A stretch of DNA of 7,090 nt from Asaia bogorensis (GTDB lineage: Bacteria; Pseudomonadota; Alphaproteobacteria; Acetobacterales; Acetobacteraceae): NCBI GenBank assembly GCA_945874515.1, contig CAMCHA010000129.1, positions 1 to 7,090 of the forward strand, in the 5' to 3' direction. Below, piece after piece: positions 1-5,875 of this stretch (position 1 is the stretch's first letter; every line of letters begins with the position of its first letter). The translations under genes and the position numbers were made by a program. Below the pieces are notes generated by a model. The model saw only the letters and a program-made list of their open reading frames with translations. It was not told the DNA's origin and did no database searches.

Positions 1-1634
1 GCGACGATGGTGGCGACATAGCCATCAGCCCGCTGGATCAGGCGTTTGCCGCCGGCGGGCAGATCGTAATGCATCTTGGGCATCTCTAGCGCCAAGCGGC
101 CGAAATCAATCACATTGATATCGGCCTTTTTGCCCACCGCCAGCACGCCGCGATCCTTGAGGCCAAGCGCATGGGCATTGTCACGCGAAATGCGCTTCAC
201 CACGAATTCCAGCGGCAGGCGCGGCCCGCGCGCACGATCCCTCGCCCAATGCACCAGCATATGCGTCATGCAGGATGCATCGCAGATATAGCCAACATGC
301 GCGCCACCATCGCCAAGCCCCATAAGTGTGTGCGGATGCGTCACCATGTTGCGAATGGCGGTCAGGTCTCCATCCGCATAGTTCAGGATGGGCCGGTTCA
401 GAATGGCGCGGCCATCCTGTTCCATCATCAAATCATAGCAAAGCGCGGCGGGGTCCATGCCGCGCGCTGCCGCCATGGCGGCGATGGATTTTTCGGGCGG
501 AGGCTCATAATCCGGCGGATCGCCCAGCGGGAAAATCTTTTCCCAATTATTCAAACGGACTTTTAGCGCTGAATCTTCTGTCGGTTCCGCAATAATGCGC
601 GCGCGCAAAGCGGGGTCACGCAAAGCGGCGATGCGCTGTTCGAAGGGCAGATGCGCGATGGCCTTATAGGAAGCGCGCATCAGGAAGGGATGTTGCGAAA
701 GCTCAAAGCCAAACATCAGGCCAACAGGCCGGCCCATTACCTGGCCATACATGGGCACACCGGCCTCATGCGCGGATTCCACCTTATCCAATAGCCAGCG
801 CCACAGTCCCGGCTTGGATTCCCGTTGCAGCAGAGAAAAAGTCATGGGCCGGCCCGATGCCGCCGCAATGCGTTGCAGCCGGGCGAATTCATCTTCCGGA
901 TCATCAAAATCCGAAATCACCTGCATCCAGCCCGAACCTTGCGCGCGAATGGCGCGCGCGATGGTCTCCAACTCCGCCTCTGGCGTGCCGAGGGTTGGAA
1001 TATGCCGCCCATCCAAGGTGCGATGCGCAATGGCGCGCGATGTCGAAAAGCCAAGCGCACCAGCAGCCAAACCTTCCGCGGTCAGCCGCGCCATTTCCGC
1101 GCATTGTTCAGGGGTGGCCACTGCATGGGCTTCCGCGGCCTCACCCATCACATGCACGCGCAAGGGCGCATGCGTGACCATGGCGGCGACATCCATGTCA
1201 TAAGGCCGCGCATCCAGCGCATCCATATATTCGGGGAAGCTTTCCCAGTTCCAGGGCAGGCCTTCGGTCAGCACAACCTCTGGCAAATCTTCCACGCCTT
1301 CCATCAGCTTTACCAGCATATCGCGCCGATCCGGCCGGCAGGGCGCGAAGCCCACGCCGCAATTACCAAGCAGCGCAGTGGTCACGCCATTGATGGATGA
1401 AGAAAGCAGCCGGCTGCTCCAAGTCGCCTGCGCATCGTAATGCGTATGGATATCCACAAAGCCAGGCGTGACGATCAGCCCTTTGGCGTCAATCTCCTCC
1501 GGCGCGCGGGCCGAGATTTTGCCAATCTCCAGAATGCGCCCATCGCCAATGGCGATATCGGCCTCATAAGGCTGTGCGCCGGTGCCATCCACCAGCGTAC
1601 CACCACGAATGATCAGGCTTGCGTCGCGTGCCAT
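1..1634 (-). CDS. Amidohydrolase of the N-acyl-D-amino-acid deacylase (D-aminoacylase-like) family, C-terminus cut by window edge
   Basis: The frame opens with ATG at 1634 and stays open for 544 codons to the left edge. Relatives of about 570-590 residues suggest roughly 30 residues are missing. The protein is a cytoplasmic TIM-barrel metallohydrolase flanked by a small beta domain. The N-terminal beta strands include LIIRGGTLVDGTG (7-19). They are followed by the metal motif PGFVDIHTHYDAQ (57-69, H63 and H65), GNCGVGFAP (90-98, with the bridging-cysteine equivalent C92), GFSTSR (195-200) and GDGGAH (441-446, with the catalytic-aspartate equivalent D442). Known members cleave N-acyl-D-amino acids. 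Here the two histidines that bind the tight zinc in D-aminoacylase seem to be missing: the expected positions read MQVISDF (237-243) and MTFSLLQ (264-270). The exact reaction is therefore uncertain. A ribosome site GAAGGA overlaps the stop of the upstream oxidoreductase 10 bases away, so the two are probably translated from one mRNA. The family is secure, the substrate unknown. Confidence 0.9.
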   Translation of the reverse strand, partial: MARDASLIIRGGTLVDGTGAQPYEADIAIGDGRILEIGKISARAPEEIDAKGLIVTPGFVDIHTHYDAQATWSSRLLSSSINGVTTALLGNCGVGFAPCRPDRRDMLVKLMEGVEDLPEVVLTEGLPWNWESFPEYMDALDARPYDMDVAAMVTHAPLRVHVMGEAAEAHAVATPEQCAEMARLTAEGLAAGALGFSTSRAIAHRTLDGRHIPTLGTPEAELETIARAIRAQGSGWMQVISDFDDPEDEFARLQRIAAASGRPMTFSLLQRESKPGLWRWLLDKVESAHEAGVPMYGQVMGRPVGLMFGFELSQHPFLMRASYKAIAHLPFEQRIAALRDPALRARIIAEPTEDSALKVRLNNWEKIFPLGDPPDYEPPPEKSIAAMAAARGMDPAALCYDLMMEQDGRAILNRPILNYADGDLTAIRNMVTHPHTLMGLGDGGAHVGYICDASCMTHMLVHWARDRARGPRLPLEFVVKRISRDNAHALGLKDRGVLAVGKKADINVIDFGRLALEMPKMHYDLPAGGKRLIQRADGYVATIV

Positions 1635-1640
1635 GGGGTT

Positions 1641-1646
1641 TCCTTC
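1641..1646 (-). promoter_or_regulatory. Ribosome binding site of the amidohydrolase gene
   Basis: On the minus strand GAAGGA lies just before AACCCC and the ATG at 1634. It shares its first two bases with the TGA stop of the upstream oxidoreductase (1647-1645). This spacing of about 6 bases fixes the amidohydrolase start and fits translational coupling. Confidence 0.7.
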
Positions 1647-2628
1647 AGGTCTTCAGGATGATTTTGCCGAGATGCGCATTGGCCTTCATATGCGCCAAAG
1701 CCTCAACCGCTTCATCAAGGGCAAAGACGCGGTCAATCGGCAAATGGAACACGCCTTCATCCACGCCCTTGCGTAAATCCCGCCGCGCGACGCGTTCTTC
1801 CTCGCGGATTTCGGCGACACTGCGCGTGCGATGCGTCACGCCAATATAGGCAATGCGGCGTGTAGCGTGCAGATCAAAATCAAAATCGCCATGCGCACCG
1901 CCAAGCCGCCCGACATTCACAATGCGGCCCAGAATGGCCGTGGCGCGCATGGCGGCGTTGATGGTGCCGCCGGAGACCTGGTCAATCACCAACTGCACCC
2001 CGCGCCCTTCGGTCAGCGCCAGCACTTGATCCGCCCAATCCGCATCATTGGTATTCACCGCATGATCCGCACCGAATTCCTTCAACCGCGCCCGCCGTTC
2101 GCCATTGGTGGAGGTGCCAATCACCAGCCCAGCGCCCATATGCTTCGCGATCTGCATGCCCATCAGCCCAACGCCGCTGGAAGCACCCAGGATCAGCACC
2201 GCTTCACCCTTGGCCATCCGGCCATTGGAAATCAGCGCATCATGCATGGTGGCAAGCGCTATCGGCAAAGTGGCGGCTTCCTCCCAGGACATATTCCGAT
2301 CCGGCACGGGCTGCACGCGGCCCATATCCGCAATGGCATATTCGGCATAACCGCCGGAACCCGCGCACATCACGCGATCGCCTGGCTTGATGCCCGTAAC
2401 GCCAGCGCCCACCGCTGCGACTTCTCCGGCAAATTCCAGGCCAAGGATCGTGCCCGCTCCCCCCATGCGTCCATGCGCATGCCCCGCCGCCACCCCAAGA
2501 TCAGCGCGGTTGAGCCCGGCAGCGCGCACGCGCACCAATACCTGCTCTGGTCCCGGAACCGGGCGCGGTGCCTGCTGCACCTTGACGCCCTCGGCAGTTA
2601 CCACCGCCGCCTTCATGGTTTCGGTCAT
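1645..2628 (-). CDS. Zinc-independent MDR-superfamily alcohol dehydrogenase / NADPH:quinone reductase-like oxidoreductase
   Basis: This is a complete protein of 327 residues, the usual length of the quinone reductase branch of the medium-chain dehydrogenase/reductase superfamily. The N-terminal GroES-like domain carries AAGLNRADL (36-44), LGLEFAGEV (62-70) and KPGDRVM (81-87). The Rossmann domain follows with LILGASSGVGLMGMQIAK (145-162), the typical nucleotide-binding AxxGVG pattern. The protein ends with the usual H-LGKIILK strand. The Cys/His ligands of zinc alcohol dehydrogenases and the structural four-cysteine lobe are absent, so it should be a soluble NAD(P)H-dependent reductase of quinones, enones or similar carbonyls; the true substrate is unknown. 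The first ATG is preferred because AAAGGGA sits 7 bases upstream; the internal Met5 has no such site. It is followed after 10 bases by the amidohydrolase, suggesting one operon. Base composition matches its neighbours. Confidence 0.93.
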   Translation of the reverse strand: MTETMKAAVVTAEGVKVQQAPRPVPGPEQVLVRVRAAGLNRADLGVAAGHAHGRMGGAGTILGLEFAGEVAAVGAGVTGIKPGDRVMCAGSGGYAEYAIADMGRVQPVPDRNMSWEEAATLPIALATMHDALISNGRMAKGEAVLILGASSGVGLMGMQIAKHMGAGLVIGTSTNGERRARLKEFGADHAVNTNDADWADQVLALTEGRGVQLVIDQVSGGTINAAMRATAILGRIVNVGRLGGAHGDFDFDLHATRRIAYIGVTHRTRSVAEIREEERVARRDLRKGVDEGVFHLPIDRVFALDEAVEALAHMKANAHLGKIILKT

Positions 2629-2707
2629 GATTTTATCCCTTTGCGCTTGTCAGATCGTAAAAGCGGATCATGCCATAGCGTCGCTCAGGCGATAAGTGCC
2701 TAGGAGA
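2629..2707 (-). other. Intergenic gap between TspO-like and MDR genes
   Basis: This is 79 bases between the TspO stop and the oxidoreductase start. It holds the oxidoreductase ribosome site AAAGGGA (on the minus strand) and a small 4-base-pair inverted repeat TCGC-CTGA-GCGA at 2681-2692 without a following T run. I see neither a clear terminator nor a clear promoter, so whether the two genes are cotranscribed stays open. Confidence 0.4.
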
Positions 2708-3205
2708 TCACCGCTGCGGGCCCGGATTCATGCGCCACATGGTCCAATTCAGCACCCCCGCGAAACTCACCCAGGCGAGATAAGGCACCATGAGCCAGGC
2801 GGCCCTTTCATCAATGGGCCAGAAGGTGATGATGCAGGCCAGGATGGAAAGCCAGAGCAAACACAAATCCGCCAAGGCCAGATCCATCCGCCGCATGCCG
2901 AAGAAAAAGCCCGACCAGGCGGCATTGAGCAGCAATTGTACCCCATAGATTGAGAGTGCAAGGCTGGCCCCGGCGAAACCGGCTCGGCCCCAAACCAGCC
3001 AACCCGCAGTGGCAATCATGAGGAAAAGCAGCGCCCATGCGGGGCCAAAAAGCCAATTCGGTGGGCGCCAGGGCGGCTTGGCCAAGCCTTCATACCAGGC
3101 CCCCGGCTTGAATACCGCCCCAGACATGGCCGCCGCGAAGCAGGCGCCCAGGAAGCCAAAAAAACCGCTGATCGGGGGAAGGTCCATATTGCCTATATAG
3201 AACAT
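2708..3205 (-). CDS. tspO: TspO/MBR family integral membrane protein
   Basis: The 165 residues form five hydrophobic segments, the standard TspO fold and length. Diagnostic residues are WYEGL (37-41), KPPWRPPNWLFGPAW (43-57), the Q90-L-x-x-N94 and AWSGFFF (96-102) block of the third helix, and PYLAWVSFAGVLN (141-153) in the last helix. TspO proteins (bacterial relatives of the mitochondrial translocator protein) bind porphyrins and, in Rhodobacter, act as an outer-membrane-associated regulator of pigment and tetrapyrrole metabolism. Whether this one does so cannot be read here. The start is uncertain: the ATG at 3205 has only a weak upstream site (AAGCGG), and a second in-frame ATG at 3187 (MDLPPISGF) also gives a complete protein. 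It is transcribed away from the GMC oxidoreductase gene, and 79 bases separate it from the MDR gene downstream, so it may be the first gene of that minus-strand unit. The functional link to those genes is unclear. Confidence 0.92.
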   Translation of the reverse strand: MFYIGNMDLPPISGFFGFLGACFAAAMSGAVFKPGAWYEGLAKPPWRPPNWLFGPAWALLFLMIATAGWLVWGRAGFAGASLALSIYGVQLLLNAAWSGFFFGMRRMDLALADLCLLWLSILACIITFWPIDERAAWLMVPYLAWVSFAGVLNWTMWRMNPGPQR

Positions 3206-3266
3206 GATTGCCGCTTGCGCAGGGGTGGTGGCATGGTGTCAGGACAAGGCAGGGGGAGAAATAGCC
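3206..3266. promoter_or_regulatory. Short divergent intergenic region between TspO-like and GMC genes
   Basis: Only 61 bases separate the two divergent starts (79 if TspO starts at 3187). Any promoters for both directions must lie here or reach into the TspO reading frame. An AT-rich TATATAG lies just inside the TspO frame at 3194-3200, but I found no sigma-70-like pair with proper spacing. The regulatory role is inferred from gene orientation only. Confidence 0.4.
3251..3258 (+). promoter_or_regulatory. Ribosome binding site of the GMC oxidoreductase
   Basis: The purine-rich AGGGGGAG lies 8 bases before the ATG at 3267. It decides the start: the frame is open upstream to an ATG at 3204, but that ATG has no such site, would overlap the divergent TspO start, and would add a 21-residue extension ahead of the FAD-binding strand that the family does not have. 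Confidence 0.75.
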
Positions 3267-4877
3267 ATGGCGCAACATGAATCGGATTATGTCATTCTGG
3301 GCGGGGGCTCGGCCGGTTGCGTCTTGGCGACCCGGCTTTCGGAAGATCCGGGCACGAGTGTCACCATGCTGGAAGCCGGCCCCTGGGACCGCAACCCCTG
3401 GATCCACATCCCCATGGGTTTTGCGCGGCTTTATGTGACCAAGAAATTCGATTGGAATTACCAGACCGAAGCGGAAGGGGAGCTTGGTGGGCGCAGCGTC
3501 TATTGGCCGCGCGGACGCGTGATTGGCGGTTCTGGCAGCGTCAATGGCTTGGTGTTCCTGCGCGGCAGCCCGCGCGATTATGATCGCTGGTCGCAATCCG
3601 GCGCCCGCGGCTGGTCCTACGAAGAATGCCTGCCCTATTTCAAACGGCTTGAAACCTTCGCCGGGCCAGAAAGCGAATATCGCGGCAAGGATGGCCCGAT
3701 GCAGATTGCCGAAGTGCCGGAACCATCACCAGGCTGCCGCGCCTTTGTGGAAACCTGCGAAAAACTTGGCTTCACCCGCAATCGCGACAATAATGGCGAA
3801 TGGTTTGAAGGTGTGGCGCCAAACCAATTGAATGTGCATCGCGGGCGGCGCTGGAGCCCCGCTGTGGCTTATCTGCGCCCAGCGCTGAAGCGGCCCAATT
3901 TACGCGTGGAAACGGAACGGCTTGGCCAGCGCATTTTGATCGAAAATGGCCGAGCGGTTGGCGTGGTGGTGCGTGGCCCGAGCGGTGAGGAAACCTATCG
4001 CGCGCGGCGGGAAGTGATTTTATCCTCGGGTGCCATCGAAAGCCCGAAAATGCTAATGCTGTCAGGCATTGGTGAGGCGAATGCGCTTCAGGAAATGGGC
4101 ATTCAGGTGAAGGTGAATGCGCCGGAAGTGGGCAAGAATTTGCAGGATCATTTCATGGTGCGCTTTGCCTATCGCACCAAGCCTTGCGGTACATTGAATG
4201 AGATCATGGCTAACCCGATCCGTACTGCTGGTCTTGGGCTGGAATGGGCGCTGCGCCGCAAGGGGCAAATGGCTGTTGGCGCATCCGAAGCAAGCCTTTT
4301 CGCCCGTGTTCTGCCGGGTTCTGAGGAACCCGAAGTGCAATTCCAATTCGTCAATTTCAGCCTGGGCGGCAATCAGGGCACTTCGGCGAATTCACTCGCG
4401 AAGCATCCTGGCTTCACCTTCAATTTCTGTGTCTGCCGGCCCGATAGCCGCGGTGATTTGACGCTGCGTTCACCCAATGTGGCCGACAAACCCGTGATCC
4501 GCGCGAATTACCTGACGGCGCCTTCCGATATTCGCATCATGCTTGAATCCGCAAAGCTGGGCCGGCGAATCGCCGCGACCAACCCCTTTGCCGGACTGAT
4601 TGAGCGTGAAGAATTCCCCGGCCCCAAGACAGATGCCGATGATGAAATGCTGGATTATATCCGTGGCAATGGCACCACCGTGTATCATCCTTGCGGCACG
4701 AACCGGATGGGCACGGATGCACGTTCTGTGGTTGATTCAGAGTTGCGCGTGCGTGGCGTGCAGGGGCTACGCGTGGTGGATGCTTCGGTCTTTCCCTTGG
4801 TGCCGTCTTCCAACATTCACCCGGCCGTGCTGATGCTGGCCGAACGCGCTTCGGATTTGATACGGCGCGCGGCATGA
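3267..4877 (+). CDS. GMC-family FAD-dependent oxidoreductase (choline dehydrogenase-like alcohol dehydrogenase)
   Basis: The protein has 536 residues, typical of bacterial GMC (glucose-methanol-choline) flavoproteins. The FAD-binding strand is DYVILGGGSAGCVLATRL (7-24), with the ribose-binding acidic residue E36 in LEAGPW. The first GMC signature is GRVIGGSGSVNGLVFLRG (83-100) and the second is GAIESPKMLMLSGIG (255-269). The C-terminal catalytic region holds YHPCGTNRMG (473-482, H474) and SSNIHPAVLM (514-523, H518). The spacing of 44 residues equals that of the His466/Asn510 pair of choline oxidase, so here the pair is His-His. The residue matching choline oxidase His99, which carries covalent FAD, is V92, so FAD should be non-covalent. 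Members oxidise primary alcohols to aldehydes in the cytoplasm, usually passing electrons to quinones or O2; the alcohol is unknown. The next gene, a solute receptor, starts at or just past the stop, implying one operon. Confidence 0.95.
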   Translation: MAQHESDYVILGGGSAGCVLATRLSEDPGTSVTMLEAGPWDRNPWIHIPMGFARLYVTKKFDWNYQTEAEGELGGRSVYWPRGRVIGGSGSVNGLVFLRGSPRDYDRWSQSGARGWSYEECLPYFKRLETFAGPESEYRGKDGPMQIAEVPEPSPGCRAFVETCEKLGFTRNRDNNGEWFEGVAPNQLNVHRGRRWSPAVAYLRPALKRPNLRVETERLGQRILIENGRAVGVVVRGPSGEETYRARREVILSSGAIESPKMLMLSGIGEANALQEMGIQVKVNAPEVGKNLQDHFMVRFAYRTKPCGTLNEIMANPIRTAGLGLEWALRRKGQMAVGASEASLFARVLPGSEEPEVQFQFVNFSLGGNQGTSANSLAKHPGFTFNFCVCRPDSRGDLTLRSPNVADKPVIRANYLTAPSDIRIMLESAKLGRRIAATNPFAGLIEREEFPGPKTDADDEMLDYIRGNGTTVYHPCGTNRMGTDARSVVDSELRVRGVQGLRVVDASVFPLVPSSNIHPAVLMLAERASDLIRRAA

Positions 4878-4882
4878 AAGGG
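4877..4882 (+). promoter_or_regulatory. Ribosome binding site of the Bug-family receptor
   Basis: AAAGGG begins on the last base of the GMC stop codon. It lies 6 bases before the ATG at 4889, 3 bases before the ATG at 4886, and after the ATG at 4874. Spacing therefore favours 4889, although the 4874 ATG forms a classic ATGA overlap with the GMC stop. Confidence 0.6.
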
Positions 4883-4888
4883 CTTATG

Positions 4889-5869
4889 ATGACGCAGCTT
4901 AATCCTGGCCGCCGCGCCACGCTTTCGGCGGCACTGGCGGCACCCTTCCTTTCGCTGACCGCGCAAGCGCAGGGTAGCGACTGGCCCAATCGCCCTGTGC
5001 GCGTGGTGGTACCCTGGCCGCCTGGCGGAGGCGCCGATACCACGGCGCGCATGATCTTCCCTAAGCTGGCGCAAAAGCTCGGCCAGCCCTTCGTGATTGA
5101 AAACCGACCAGGCGCTTCGGGCAGCATCGGTGCCGCCGAAGTCGCGCGCGCCACGCCTGATGGCTATACGATCTTGCATGATGCAACGCCGCTTGCCATC
5201 AACCCCTTTCTGATCCGCGTTTCCTTCGATGCGCTGGCTGATCTGAAAGCGGTCTTCCTACCCATGCAGGTGCCGATGCTGCTGGTGATGCACCCGAACC
5301 AGGCGCCGAAATCCCTGGAAGAAGTCATCGCGCTCGCCAAGGCGCGGCCAGGCTCGCTTGATTGGGCTTCTTCGGGTAATGGATCGGCGCAGCATTTGGC
5401 GCTGGAGTTATTCACGCGTGCTGCCGGGATCACCGTGAACCATGTGCCCTATCGCGGCGGCGGACCGGCCTTGACTGATGTGGTGGCCGGGCAGGTCGGC
5501 TATTTCTTCAGCAATTCGAATGTGTCTCTGCCCTTCGTGCATGGCGGGCGCGTGCGCGCCGTGGCGCATACCGGGCGCGGTCGCATCGCCGCGTTCCCGG
5601 ACCTGCCCGCCATTGGCGATACGCTGCCAGGCTATGAGGCCTATGAATGGAATTGCATCCTGGCCCCCGCCCGCACGCCGGCCGCCATCATCGAAAAACT
5701 GAATGCAGCGTTGAATGAAGTGGTGCAGGACCCCGAAGTGGCAGCGCGCTACACCCAGCTTGCCATGGTGGTGCAACCCAATTCCACAGCGCAGGCCGAA
5801 GCCTTCCTGCGCAGCGAAACCGAAAAATGGGGCCGCGTGATTCGCGAAGCGAATATCAAGCTGGAATAG
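4889..5869 (+). CDS. Bug-family (TctC-type) tripartite tricarboxylate transporter substrate-binding protein
   Basis: This is a periplasmic solute receptor of 326 residues from the ATG at 4889 (331 from the ATG at 4874). The leader has GRRATLSAALAAPFLSL (7-23), a twin-arginine-like stretch and hydrophobic core, and probably ends at AQA (25-27). The mature domain shows the family pattern: DWPNRPVRVVVPWPPGGGAD (31-50), IENRPGASGSIGA (70-82), ATPDGYTIL (88-96), WASSGNGSAQHLA (159-171) and VPYRGGGPALTDVVAGQV (186-203). Bug proteins bind small carboxylates, amino acids or related compounds and feed TctAB-type secondary transporters. No TctA or TctB membrane gene is in the window, so this is an orphan receptor here, as most Bug genes are. 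Tight packing behind the GMC gene suggests that the captured solute, or one made from it, is the GMC substrate; this is inference. The ligand cannot be told from sequence. Confidence 0.94.
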   Translation: MTQLNPGRRATLSAALAAPFLSLTAQAQGSDWPNRPVRVVVPWPPGGGADTTARMIFPKLAQKLGQPFVIENRPGASGSIGAAEVARATPDGYTILHDATPLAINPFLIRVSFDALADLKAVFLPMQVPMLLVMHPNQAPKSLEEVIALAKARPGSLDWASSGNGSAQHLALELFTRAAGITVNHVPYRGGGPALTDVVAGQVGYFFSNSNVSLPFVHGGRVRAVAHTGRGRIAAFPDLPAIGDTLPGYEAYEWNCILAPARTPAAIIEKLNAALNEVVQDPEVAARYTQLAMVVQPNSTAQAEAFLRSETEKWGRVIREANIKLE

Positions 5870-5875
5870 CGCTGC
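5870..5875. other. Six-base convergent gap
   Basis: The stop codons of the plus-strand receptor (TAG, 5867-5869) and the minus-strand M20 hydrolase (5878-5876) are six bases apart. A shared terminator does not fit between them, and no GC-rich hairpin followed by a T run is evident in the flanking gene ends. Transcripts from the two sides probably overlap. Confidence 0.6.

Noticed and set aside
825..1400. Plus-strand open frame of 191 codons opposite the amidohydrolase
   Set aside because: The minus-strand frame holds clear amidohydrolase motifs over the same stretch; the plus-strand product has no recognisable family pattern.
2681..2692. Inverted repeat TCGC-loop-GCGA as a terminator after the TspO gene
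   Set aside because: The stem has only four base pairs and no T run follows it, so it is within chance expectation for this GC content.
1831..2703. Plus-strand open frame of 290 codons opposite the MDR gene
   Set aside because: It is the antisense of a well-recognised MDR protein. Its translation is rich in His, Arg and Pro with no known motif, which is a usual by-product of GC-rich third positions.
3189..3220. TTGCCT, TATATA and TTGCGC strings as promoter elements
   Set aside because: No -35/-10 pair with 16-18 base spacing could be assembled on either strand.
3204..3266. Extension of the GMC protein to an upstream ATG at 3204
   Set aside because: There is no ribosome site before 3204. 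The added residues precede the canonical FAD strand, and the ATG at 3267 has AGGGGGAG at ideal spacing.
3090..3596. Minus-strand open frame of 168 codons spanning the TspO-GMC divergent region
   Set aside because: It overlaps both the TspO start in another frame and the GMC FAD-binding region, and its product is composed like a shadow frame.
4537..5154. Minus-strand open frame of 205 codons across the GMC-receptor junction
   Set aside because: It lies antisense to two secure genes and its translation shows low-complexity Arg/Pro/Ala content with no recognisable domain.
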